A model generated the notes under the pieces. That model ran no database searches. It had not been told where the DNA came from and was given only the letters and a program-made list of their open reading frames with translations. A stretch of 54,107 bases of DNA, taken from IMG/VR virus record IMGVR_UViG_3300046373_000246, positions 1 to 54,107 of that record, one strand, 5' to 3'. Shown here piece after piece: positions 22,709 to 29,755 of this stretch. How positions within the stretch are numbered: position 1 is the stretch's first letter; each line of letters begins with the position of its first letter. The stretch is from a virus. The translations under genes were made by a program, and so were the position numbers.

Positions 22709-23028
22709 CCATCGACAAACAGAAACTCCAGTCCCTGCTGTGGAGCGAGGTCGCAGCCTGGAAGGCCAATTGCGCGGAGTGGAAGCGCAATACCGAGGCG
22801 TTGCAGGAATTCCTCGGGGAGAAGACCGTGGAGGAGGTGGCGCTGGAACTGCTGGCCGAGAATGAGGCGCTGCGTAAGGCTGCGCTGGACGCCCGCGAAT
22901 TCATTCTTCACGAAGCCGAGGTGCGCGGGCTTCTGGATGAAAACAACGAGGTTTCCTTCAGGCACCCAAGGCGCCAAGCGGCCATCGCGTCCATCGACGC
23001 CGCCATGAGCAAGGTGGTGCAGCCATGA
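22705..23028 (+). CDS. Hypothetical phage protein
   Basis: A 107-residue acidic coiled-coil protein (SLLWSEVAAWKANCAEWKRNTEALQEFLGEK...LLAENEALRKAALDAREF), coupled by ATGA to the genes on both sides. It lies between the replication and nin genes; no family is recognised. Confidence 0.6.
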   Translation: MTIDKQKLQSLLWSEVAAWKANCAEWKRNTEALQEFLGEKTVEEVALELLAENEALRKAALDAREFILHEAEVRGLLDENNEVSFRHPRRQAAIASIDAAMSKVVQP

Positions 23029-23426
23029 ATCCTGAATACACAATCCGCGACCAGCGCGACGTAAACCGCTTGGCCGGCGTTCTGCATGCGATCGACCTGA
23101 GCAAGCCGAAGGTGGTTGTGATTCGCGACGAGAAACGCCCGGACGTCTGCAACCGGAAAATGTGGGCAATGCTCAAGGACGTCTCCAGCCAGGTGATCTG
23201 GTATGGCAAGAAGCTCAGCGACGAGGACTGGAAGTGCCTTTTCAGTGCCTCGCTGGAAAAGCAGCGCGCGGAGCCCGGCCTCGACGGTGGCTTCGTCGTG
23301 ATGGCCGTATCGACCCGCAAGCAGTCGCAGAAGTGGTTCAGTGATCTGTTCGAGCTGATGCATGCCTTCGGCGCGGAGCATGGCGTGCGGTGGACTGAGC
23401 AGGACAAGTGGGGAGGGCGGTACTGA
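23025..23426 (+). CDS. ninB: NinB recombination protein
   Basis: A 133-residue protein of the lambda NinB (Orf) family, which binds single-stranded DNA and SSB and takes over functions of RecFOR in phage recombination. Conserved stretches include NRKMWAMLKDVSSQV, DEDWKCLFSASL and the C-terminal STRKQSQKWFSDLFELMHAFGAEHGV. It is adjacent to NinG as in lambda, and its stop overlaps the NinG start (TGATG). Confidence 0.87.
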   Translation: MNPEYTIRDQRDVNRLAGVLHAIDLSKPKVVVIRDEKRPDVCNRKMWAMLKDVSSQVIWYGKKLSDEDWKCLFSASLEKQRAEPGLDGGFVVMAVSTRKQSQKWFSDLFELMHAFGAEHGVRWTEQDKWGGRY

Positions 23427-24079
23427 TGCGCGTAGCCATCAAGGAAAAGAAGGCGCCCAAGCCGAAGAAATGCCGTGTTGCCTCCTGCAGGGCCTCATTC
23501 GTCCCCGCGCGATTGGGGCAGGCCGTGTGCAGTCCTGCCTGCGCGCTGAAGGACGCGCCCCGGAATGAACAGAAAGCGAAGAAGGCCATCGACCAGCGCA
23601 ACCGTCGCGAGATCGAGATCCGCAAAGAAAAGCTGAAGACCAGGACAGACCACCTCAAGGATGCCGAGAAGGCAGTGCGCGACTATCGGCGAATCTACGA
23701 ATTGAGCATTGGCAGCGGTTGCATCAGCTGCGGCGAATCGCAGGAATCGATTCTGGCAGCCCAAGGTTGGAAAACTGGCGGCGCGTTCGACGCCGGCCAT
23801 TTTCTAGGCAAGGGCGCCCGGCCGGAGCTGCGGCTGGTGCCGAGCAACATCTGGCTGCAGTGCAAAAGCTGCAATGCCGGGTCATCCAAATACGCCAGAA
23901 AGGGCCAGACGGTTTCGCAAGGCTTCCGAACGGGGCTGATCGCTCGCATTGGCCTAGAGGCTGTTGAAGCGCTCGAAGCAGATCACGAACCACGCAAACA
24001 CACCGTAGACGAACTCAAGTCAATCACCGCCGAGTTCAAAGCAAAGATCAAGGAACTGAAGAAGGGGGAAGCGGCATGA
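23426..24079 (+). CDS. ninG: NinG (Rap) recombination endonuclease
   Basis: A 217-residue protein of the NinG/Rap family, a structure-specific nuclease for recombination junctions. An N-terminal zinc cluster (CRVASCRASF...CSPACALK), a basic coiled coil, and the family's HNH-like core (CISCGESQE...FDAGHFLGKGARPELRLVPSNIWLQCKSCN) are all present. The start at 23426 overlaps the ninB stop by one base; a longer frame six codons upstream is less likely. Confidence 0.9.
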   Translation: MRVAIKEKKAPKPKKCRVASCRASFVPARLGQAVCSPACALKDAPRNEQKAKKAIDQRNRREIEIRKEKLKTRTDHLKDAEKAVRDYRRIYELSIGSGCISCGESQESILAAQGWKTGGAFDAGHFLGKGARPELRLVPSNIWLQCKSCNAGSSKYARKGQTVSQGFRTGLIARIGLEAVEALEADHEPRKHTVDELKSITAEFKAKIKELKKGEAA

Positions 24080-24747
24080 TTTATCGAGACGTTATTTCCG
24101 CAGTGATCCGCGCATTGGCGTCCGAGACGATCAACAGCGCCGGAGGTTGTGACTACACGCCAAAGGTTCAAGCCACCAAGCTCAAGGGCGAGATTGTGGG
24201 CAAGGAGGCGGCATTCCTCACGGATTGCTGGGTGTTTGGTCGGCTGCACTCCTGCCTTGCGCCGAAGCACTGGACAGCCCTGAACGCCTGCTATTCGACG
24301 CACATGGCCTCCAAAGTGGGCGCCATTGGCCGGATCGTTTCGCACGTATCTTCGCCGGCGCCGCATCTGTTTTTGACCAAAGCTGTGACAGCCTGGGCTT
24401 ACCCGCAACTGGGCGGCGCCGAGCGCGCGCCAGTCGGAAAGGTTGCGCTCGAAGTCCATGATGATGCTCCGGCTTGGAGGAAGGCGGCGGTGGCGAAAGC
24501 CCAGCAGGCGATCAATGCCAAGCTGAAGCAACGTCATGAAGCGCCATGCGAAGGCATCATCATCCTGCCAGCACACAACTACGACATGAACACCTGGGAC
24601 GTGGACGGCAAGCCCGAAAGAACCCGGCGAGACTGGCGGCGAAAGATCTTCAACGGGCTGAACAAGTTGGTGGACGAGGCGCTGCTTGAAGCCGGAGAAA
24701 TCCTCACGAACGAAGGCGTTTTCTTCGACGATCAGGATGCCGCATAG
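24076..24747 (+). CDS. Phage protein in the position of antiterminator Q
   Basis: A 223-residue protein overlapping ninG by ATGA and ending just before a terminator and the late genes, where lambda encodes Q. The sequence (YRDVISAVIRALASETINSAGG...KLKGEIVGKEAAFLTDCWVFGRLHSCL) belongs to a family I recognise from Pseudomonas phages but with no assigned function. Two Cys-containing segments could bind zinc. A late-gene regulator is the best contextual guess. Confidence 0.55.
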   Translation: MIYRDVISAVIRALASETINSAGGCDYTPKVQATKLKGEIVGKEAAFLTDCWVFGRLHSCLAPKHWTALNACYSTHMASKVGAIGRIVSHVSSPAPHLFLTKAVTAWAYPQLGGAERAPVGKVALEVHDDAPAWRKAAVAKAQQAINAKLKQRHEAPCEGIIILPAHNYDMNTWDVDGKPERTRRDWRRKIFNGLNKLVDEALLEAGEILTNEGVFFDDQDAA

Positions 24748-24824
24748 AGGCCCTTGACAGGGCCTGCCGGTTCGCCGATTATTCACCCATCCTGTCATTC
24801 CTGCGTGTGTAGGACTGACAAACG

Positions 24825-24852
24825 AAACCCGGCCACCGCGCCGGGTTTTTTG
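24825..24852 (+). terminator. Rho-independent terminator
   Basis: AAACCCGG/CCGGGTTT stem (24825-24832 with 24841-24848) followed by a T-run. It closes the rightward early operon; a Q-like antiterminator would be needed to pass it. Confidence 0.8.
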
Positions 24853-24858
24853 TTTCGA

Positions 24859-24889
24859 TTGCATTATGATGTTGCCTTCTATCCATAAT
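24859..24889 (+). promoter_or_regulatory. Candidate promoter for the moron gene
   Basis: TTGCAT (24859-24864) and CATAAT (24884-24889) with a 19-base spacer, 22 bp before the gene at 24912 and just after a terminator. Confidence 0.4.
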
Positions 24890-24911
24890 ACGGATTATCA
24901 GGAATCTATCG

Positions 24912-25181
24912 ATGCGTCGAAATCTTGAGCACGTTAAACATTTACTCGATCTCATCCAAGCGCACGCGACTGAGTACGGAATCAATATGCTCGATTTGCA
25001 GCCGAAGTGGGAGGCTACAAGTGGGAAGCAAGACATCCTTTTGCGCGAATCCGAGCTAATTTATTTGCTCAATCGTTGCGAGGAAGCAGGGTTTATTAGC
25101 ATTTCTGGTGGCAACACCATCCAGTTGACTTGGGCGGGTCATGATTATCTTGATTCTGTGACCGCGAAGCCCGTTATCTAA
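24912..25181 (+). CDS. DUF2513-like protein, moron
   Basis: An 89-residue protein resembling the DUF2513 family: RRNLEHVKHLLDLIQAH at the start, SELIYLLNRCEEAGFI in the middle and the LTWAGHDYLDSV ending, which looks like a winged helix. It is a textbook moron: a terminator upstream (24825), its own candidate promoter, and a strong terminator immediately downstream (25196). Its codon use is more AT-rich than that of its neighbours. Probably expressed in the lysogen; function unknown. Confidence 0.68.
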   Translation: MRRNLEHVKHLLDLIQAHATEYGINMLDLQPKWEATSGKQDILLRESELIYLLNRCEEAGFISISGGNTIQLTWAGHDYLDSVTAKPVI

Positions 25182-25195
25182 CTGACCACAAATTC

Positions 25196-25227
25196 AAAAA
25201 AGCCCCGTCAATGAGCGGGGCTTTTTT
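25196..25227. terminator. Rho-independent terminator after the moron
   Basis: A 12-bp stem, AAAAAAGCCCCG with CGGGGCTTTTTT (25196-25207, 25216-25227), able to work in both directions. Confidence 0.88.
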
Positions 25228-25448
25228 ATGCCTCGAATTTACCTGTAGCCAGGACAGCCCTCGGGAAGGCCTGGACGTCGATAGCCGGATAGTGCGACGT
25301 ACGGAATCAACACCGGCAGCCCGCGCACCCTGACCTCACATTGCTTTCGGGGTGGCGCGAGACTGGATCAGCGAGATCGATGCAAAGGGGCGTCGACGTT
25401 GAGAAGGCCATTGGCAGACAGCTCGGAAAGACGAGCGCACCTATTCAG

Positions 25449-25474
25449 GGCCTCTGCATTCGCAGGGGCCTTTT
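25449..25474 (+). terminator. Terminator-like hairpin in the late leader
   Basis: GGCCTCTGC/GCAGGGGCC stem (25449-25457, 25462-25470) followed by TTTT, 30 bases before the holin gene. A terminator at the head of the late operon suggests late expression depends on antitermination. The rest of 25228-25503 shows no gene. Confidence 0.65.
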
Positions 25475-25503
25475 CGTTTCTTCATGCCCACGGAGTCGAG
25501 CGC

Positions 25504-25830
25504 ATGGATTTTTTGCACCGCCTGCTCGACAGATTGGATCTGCTGATCGCCGGCCTGTTCGGCGTCATCGTCGCCAGTTGGTGGCACAAGGACGATCTGA
25601 CCGATTGGCGCGCCTGGCTGATATTCCTCACCACTGGAGTGGCCTGCGCCCTATACCTGACCGGTATGGTCAGTGCGTACCTCGGCGTGACAGAGCCGAA
25701 CATCGTTGCCGGCGTGGGCTTCCTGCTGGGGACTTTCGGCGGATCGCTGCTTGCAGCCATTAACCGAGCCATCAAAGCCGCTGACCTCTGGGCGCTCATT
25801 CGCCAGCGGTTCGGGGGAGGCAACCCATGA
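25504..25830 (+). CDS. Holin-like membrane protein
   Basis: A 108-residue protein with about three hydrophobic segments (LIAGLFGVIVASWW, LIFLTTGVACALYLTGMVSAYLGV, IVAGVGFLLGTFGGSLLAAI) and a basic C-terminus, the profile of a phage holin that forms the lysis hole in the inner membrane. GGAG precedes the ATG at 25504. It is the first late gene after the leader terminator and is coupled (ATGA) to a second membrane protein. The endolysin is far away at 52805, so the lysis genes are split. Confidence 0.7.
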   Translation: MDFLHRLLDRLDLLIAGLFGVIVASWWHKDDLTDWRAWLIFLTTGVACALYLTGMVSAYLGVTEPNIVAGVGFLLGTFGGSLLAAINRAIKAADLWALIRQRFGGGNP

Positions 25831-26174
25831 ACTACGAACTGATCAACTCCATCGCCTGCGGCTTGATTGCCTTGTGGGCGACCTGGTGTGTTCTGAGCGG
25901 TCGAGTGCGGGACGGTGTCATCGGCAAACTGATCTATTCGGCGATCGCCATCAGCGGGTTCGTTGTGATGAGCCGGGAGCAGAACATTTTCATGATGGGC
26001 CCGACCACCGCCGGGATCACGTTGCACGTCTCGCTGGCCCTTGCCGGTATGCGGCACATCTTCATGGTCATCTGGTGGCAGAGGGTGAAAGCCTGGCTGT
26101 GTCGGACGCTGAACTGTGAACACTGCATGCGGTGTGAGAAGGCGCCGGGCGGGATCGAACGTCGATCCAAGTAA
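25827..26174 (+). CDS. Second holin-type membrane protein
   Basis: A 115-residue membrane protein with about three transmembrane segments (INSIACGLIALWATWCVL, IYSAIAISGFVVM, AGITLHVSLALAGMRHIFMVIWW) and a Cys-containing basic tail (CEHCMRC). It is coupled to the first holin gene by ATGA. The pair could be holin and antiholin, or two subunits; the sequence does not decide which is which. Confidence 0.6.
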   Translation: MNYELINSIACGLIALWATWCVLSGRVRDGVIGKLIYSAIAISGFVVMSREQNIFMMGPTTAGITLHVSLALAGMRHIFMVIWWQRVKAWLCRTLNCEHCMRCEKAPGGIERRSK

Positions 26175-26176
26175 GT

Positions 26177-26212
26177 CGCGACACGTTTCACGAATCAGCA
26201 AATTGTGTCGCG
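26177..26212. repeat. 36-bp dyad element, copy 3 (13-10-13)
   Basis: CGCGACACGTTTC (26177-26189) and AAATTGTGTCGCG (26200-26212) keep the geometry of copies 1 and 2 with a ten-base spacer ACGAATCAGC. This is the only intergenic copy, placed between the holin pair and the Acb2-like gene. A palindrome GTGTCGCGACAC extends it to 26216. Confidence 0.78.
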
Positions 26213-26233
26213 ACACGCGACGAGGAGAGCGAC

Positions 26234-26464
26234 ATGGATAACCAGCACAAGAAGATCACCGGCTACCGCGATCTGACTCAGTCCGAAGTCGACGGCATGA
26301 ACTCGATCAAGGCCCTTGAGGCTGACGCCGGCGAGTTGTTCAAACAGATCAGCCAGATCGAAGGCGTTGATCCGCGTCTGCTGGCGTTGGCCAAGACCAA
26401 TCTCCAGCAGGGCTTCATGTGGTTCGTTCGCTCGATCGCCAAACCAGCCGACCCATTCAGCTGA
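26234..26464 (+). CDS. acb2: Acb2-like cyclic-nucleotide sponge (anti-CBASS)
   Basis: A 76-residue protein whose N-terminus (DNQHKKITGYRDLTQSEVDGMNSIKA) and C-terminus (LALAKTNLQQGFMWFVRSIAKPADPF) match the two-helix Acb2/Vs.4 family as I know it. Acb2 hexamers bind cyclic di- and trinucleotides produced by CBASS defence and so stop abortive infection. The N-terminal NQHKKI.GYRDLT.. motif and the C-terminal QxGxMxxVRxIAxP..F pattern are the recognisable parts. It is late-expressed after the holin pair, with a dyad element directly upstream and an overlapping conserved gene downstream. Family assignment is by eye. Confidence 0.78.
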   Translation: MDNQHKKITGYRDLTQSEVDGMNSIKALEADAGELFKQISQIEGVDPRLLALAKTNLQQGFMWFVRSIAKPADPFS

Positions 26465-26655
26465 TGGGCGACGTAACTCGCCTGCGCCACGCGTTACCGC
26501 TGAGCCAGGACATCAACAAGGCGCTGACCGAGCTGGATAGCGCGATCGCCAAGGCCGTCGATGCGGCCAAGGCTGCCGGCCTGCCTCAAGGCCTGATCGT
26601 CGCCGAGCTGCACGGGCACGCCCACGCACAGACCCACAACATGGTGAAGGCATGA
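26464..26655 (+). CDS. Conserved small phage protein downstream of acb2
   Basis: A 63-residue helical protein (PLSQDINKALTELDSAIAKAVDAAKAAGLPQGLIVAELHGHAHAQT). Its start overlaps the acb2 stop (TGATG) and its stop overlaps the next start, so three genes form a coupled set. The LIVAELHGHAHAQT ending is a motif I associate with phage proteins of unknown function. Confidence 0.6.
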   Translation: MGDVTRLRHALPLSQDINKALTELDSAIAKAVDAAKAAGLPQGLIVAELHGHAHAQTHNMVKA

Positions 26656-26906
26656 CTGCAAAGCTCGTTGAGTTCAAGCGGGAGGGTTGGCGCGACGCCG
26701 CCAAGACCCTGCGCAAGATCGCAGATGATCTCGATGCCGGTGTGCATCCGGAATGCACGGTGGGCGCGTTGACCCTCATGGGGCCGAAAGGCGAGGTGAC
26801 GGTGTTTGGCTTGGGCCCCAAGTGCGACGACCTGCAATGTCTGGGGGCCATGCGCTTGGGTGAGCAGAAGCTGATTGACGTGCTGCTGGATAGCGGGGAA
26901 GGGTAG
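26652..26906 (+). CDS. Small conserved phage protein
   Basis: An 84-residue protein, ATGA-coupled to the gene before it. It has an N-terminal helix (FKREGWRDAAKTLRKIADDLDAG) and a beta-like C-terminal half (VGALTLMGPKGEVTVFGLGPK...LGAMRLGEQKLID). No enzymatic motif; function unknown. Confidence 0.6.
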   Translation: MTAKLVEFKREGWRDAAKTLRKIADDLDAGVHPECTVGALTLMGPKGEVTVFGLGPKCDDLQCLGAMRLGEQKLIDVLLDSGEG

Positions 26907-26908
26907 GT

Positions 26909-26930
26909 GTGCCGCAAGTGAGTGCGGCAC
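26909..26930. terminator. Hairpin between convergent genes
   Basis: A perfect 8-bp stem GTGCCGCA/TGCGGCAC (26909-26916, 26923-26930) between genes ending at 26906 and 26938. No T-run, so termination is uncertain. Confidence 0.4.
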
Positions 26931-26937
26931 GTATGGA

Positions 26938-27267
26938 TCAATTGCGGTACGTTTCGACTCCTTCCGGCATTGCATAGAACCAGAGCCATTCACCATCCTG
27001 AACAGGGCGAGAAGGGTTTATCTTCACTATAAGGACCATATCGGTGCCTCTATTTCCAGTCAGCGAAATGGTGTGAGCAGAGTGCCATCCAGTGAATGGT
27101 TCGGTTTTCAGGCCGAGACGGCCGGCTCGCTGGGTTATTCCACCCGTTCCGCCTACGCCGGAATATGGCGAAACTTCACCAGTGTGAAACACTATCGGTA
27201 TTGAAGATAGATGAATGTGATCGGCAGATCCCAGGTTAACGTCGATGTCTGCTAATTCGTAATTCAT
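26938..27267 (-). CDS. Hypothetical protein on opposite strand, moron candidate
   Basis: A 109-residue protein against the direction of the late operon, with a GGGAG ribosome site before the ATG at 27267. It is Gly-rich and probably beta-structured (SPYSGVGGTGGITQRAG, TISLTGNRGTDMVLIVKINP). More AT-rich than its neighbours. I do not recognise it. The orientation suggests independent expression, perhaps in the lysogen. Confidence 0.55.
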   Translation of the reverse strand: MNYELADIDVNLGSADHIHLSSIPIVFHTGEVSPYSGVGGTGGITQRAGRLGLKTEPFTGWHSAHTISLTGNRGTDMVLIVKINPSRPVQDGEWLWFYAMPEGVETYRN

Positions 27268-27342
27268 GAGCTGACTCCCCTGCTTTTAGTTGATCTTTAC
27301 CATTACCGGCAACGCGCCACTATTTCAAGTTCAAGGTGACCC

Positions 27343-27966
27343 ATGGATAGGCCATACCCTCCAGGGTCATTGCTTGAGCTGTCTGAGCTGTCTGATTTCG
27401 GCATCCGCCTGATCCCAGCGCCTGAAGTTTGGGAATGGCTCCAAGCCGAGATCCTTGCCGACACCGGCAGCATCCGCAACCCAGACCATGCCCATCTGAT
27501 CGATGCGGACATTCATGTGATGTGGGCATCTGCTGCCTTCACGAAGAAGGGCCGGACGGTTGTAGGGCAGGCCGAACAGGTCGCGTTCCGTGCGGGCGGT
27601 TGGCAGAAGGCGCGGATGGAACAGCAGATGCTGGATTGGTTCGGCGATGTTCCGGCCTACATCATCACCCTGGCTGCGGATTACTGCGCCCAGTGCTCTG
27701 ACGCCGAATTCTGCGCACTGGTGGAGCATGAGCTGTATCACATAGCCCAAGCGACCGATAAGTACGGTCAGCCAGCTTTCACCCAAGACGGTTTACCCAA
27801 GCTTGAGATGCGCGGCCACGACGTTGAAGAGTTCGTCGGCGTGGTGCGTCGCTATGGGGCGAGCCCTCAAGTGCAAGAGCTGGTGGATGCTGCAAACAAT
27901 CCTGCCGAGGTGGGGAAAATGAACATATCGAGGGCCTGCGGAACCTGTCTGCTCAAGTCGGCCTGA
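27343..27966 (+). CDS. Putative phage metallopeptidase (HExxH)
   Basis: A 207-residue protein of the putative phage metallopeptidase family. The zinc-binding motif HELYH (in LVEHELYHIAQATDKYG) is plain, with a following acidic segment (GHDVEEFVGVVRRYG) that could supply the third ligand. Upstream features DIHVMWASAAFTKKGRTVVGQAEQV are typical of the family. AAGGTGA precedes the ATG at 27343. It lies just before the terminase genes, a common location. Its substrate is unknown. Confidence 0.78.
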   Translation: MDRPYPPGSLLELSELSDFGIRLIPAPEVWEWLQAEILADTGSIRNPDHAHLIDADIHVMWASAAFTKKGRTVVGQAEQVAFRAGGWQKARMEQQMLDWFGDVPAYIITLAADYCAQCSDAEFCALVEHELYHIAQATDKYGQPAFTQDGLPKLEMRGHDVEEFVGVVRRYGASPQVQELVDAANNPAEVGKMNISRACGTCLLKSA

Positions 27967-27997
27967 TTCCTGACAGGTCCTGACGGATGAAATTCAC

Positions 27998-28459
27998 ATG
28001 GCAGCATTACGAAGCGAGGTCAAAGCCTTCATTGTTCAGGCTCTGGCCTGCTTCGATACACCCTCTCAGGTGGTGGAGGCCGTCAAGAAAGAATTCGGAA
28101 TAGATGTCAGTCGCCAGACCTGCGAGGGGCATGACCCAACGAAGTATGCAGGACGGGGTCTGGCGCCGCGCTGGGCGGACATGTTCCATGCCTGCCGAGA
28201 GCGATTCACTGCCGAGACTGCAGACATTCCGATCGCCCATAGAGCCTATCGGCTTCGCGCATTGGGCAGGATGGCTGAGAAGGCCGAGAGCATGAAGAAC
28301 ATGGCCCTCACTGCCCAGCTACTAGAGCAGGCGGCCAAAGAGGTTGGCGACATCTACGTCAACCGACAGACCAAGAACGAGAACCCCCACGACAACGTGC
28401 CGCCCACTCGAGTGCAGGTCGACGTGGTGGACGCGAGGAAGCCTGATGCCGACGCTTAA
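27998..28459 (+). CDS. Terminase small subunit (DUF2280)
   Basis: A 153-residue protein of the DUF2280 family, which occupies the small-terminase position. The N-terminal part (FIVQALACFDTPSQVVEAVKKEFGIDVSRQTCEGHDPTK) looks like a helix-turn-helix that would bind the packaging site, and a helical oligomerisation region follows. The large subunit gene overlaps its last 14 bases. The packaging site should lie in or near this gene but was not identified. Confidence 0.8.
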   Translation: MAALRSEVKAFIVQALACFDTPSQVVEAVKKEFGIDVSRQTCEGHDPTKYAGRGLAPRWADMFHACRERFTAETADIPIAHRAYRLRALGRMAEKAESMKNMALTAQLLEQAAKEVGDIYVNRQTKNENPHDNVPPTRVQVDVVDARKPDADA

Positions 28460-29747
28460 CGTCCCGCAGGCGCGCTTCCTCCAGATGGAGAACAAGTTTC
28501 GCGGCTTTGTTGCCGGTTTCGGTTCGGGTAAGACGTGGGTAGGCTGCGCCGGTATCTGCAAGCATGTTTGGGAGTGGCCGAGGATCAACTCGGGATACTT
28601 CGCGCCGACCTACCCGCAGATCCGCGACATCTTCTTTCCGACGATTGAAGAGGTGGCTTTCGACTGGGGCCTGAAGGTCAAGACGAAGGAGAGCGACAAG
28701 GAGGTCGAGTTCTACAGCGGCGGCCAGTATCGCAGCACGACCATCTGCCGTTCGATGGAGAAGCCGCAGACGATTGTCGGTTTCAAGATTGGCCATGCGC
28801 TGGTGGATGAGTTGGACGTCCTGCCCGCGCTGAAGGCTGAGCATGCCTGGCGCAAGATCATTGCCCGGATGCGTTACAACGAGCCGGGGCTCAAGAACGG
28901 CGTGGACGTGACAACGACGCCGGAAGGCTTCAAGTTCGTCTACCAGCAGTTCGTGAAGCAGTTGCGCGAGAAACCCTCGTTGCAAGGTATGTATGGCTTA
29001 GTACAAGCCAGCACGTTCGACAACGAGTTGAACCTGCCCCCCGATTACATCCCATCCTTGATGGAGTCGTACCCGCCGCAGCTGATCCTCGCCTACCTCA
29101 ACGGGCAGTTCGTCAACCTGAATGCGGGTTCGATCTACCACGCGTACGACCGGAAGCTGAATGGCTGCTTCGATGCGGTGGAGCCCGGCGAACCGCTGTA
29201 CATAGGTATGGACTTCAACGTCGGCAAGATGGCGGCGATCACGCACGTCAAGCGCGCAGACGGCAAGCCTCGAGCGGTCGACGAACTGATCGATGGCTTC
29301 GATACCCCAGACATGATTCGCCGCATCAAGGAACGTTACTGGCGCTTCAATGGGAAGGACTACGAAAAGACCTGCGAGATTCGGATCTATCCGGATGCCT
29401 CGGGTGGCTCCCGCAAGTCGGTCAATGCCAGCGAGACGGACATAGCCATCCTGCGCCAAGCTGGATTCAGCGTCATCGCGCCGGATGCGAACCCGCCGGT
29501 GAAAGACCGCATCAACGCCATGAACGCGATGTTCTGCAACGCCAATGGCGAGCGGCGCTACCTGGTCAACCCGCTTCGCTGCCCGACTTATGCCGATGGC
29601 CTGGAACAGCAGGTGTGGGCTCCGAATGGCGAGCCAGACAAGAAATCCGGCGTCGACCACGCGAACGACGCAGGCGGCTACTTCATACACCACGACTACC
29701 CGATTGTCCGGCCCGCCACACACATTCCTGTCACATTTAGCTTCTGA
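28446..29747 (+). CDS. Terminase large subunit
   Basis: A 433-residue DNA-packaging motor. The ATPase domain has Walker A GFGSGKT (24-30) and Walker B ALVDELD (D121, E122). The C-terminal RNase H-like nuclease has GMDFNVG with the catalytic Asp and the later SGVDHANDAGGYF acidic pair. I chose the ATG at 28446 inside the end of the small-subunit gene; the 34 extra residues of the longer frame are the small-subunit DNA in another frame. Confidence 0.92.
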   Translation: MPTLNVPQARFLQMENKFRGFVAGFGSGKTWVGCAGICKHVWEWPRINSGYFAPTYPQIRDIFFPTIEEVAFDWGLKVKTKESDKEVEFYSGGQYRSTTICRSMEKPQTIVGFKIGHALVDELDVLPALKAEHAWRKIIARMRYNEPGLKNGVDVTTTPEGFKFVYQQFVKQLREKPSLQGMYGLVQASTFDNELNLPPDYIPSLMESYPPQLILAYLNGQFVNLNAGSIYHAYDRKLNGCFDAVEPGEPLYIGMDFNVGKMAAITHVKRADGKPRAVDELIDGFDTPDMIRRIKERYWRFNGKDYEKTCEIRIYPDASGGSRKSVNASETDIAILRQAGFSVIAPDANPPVKDRINAMNAMFCNANGERRYLVNPLRCPTYADGLEQQVWAPNGEPDKKSGVDHANDAGGYFIHHDYPIVRPATHIPVTFSF

Positions 29748-29755
29748 GGCCATCC

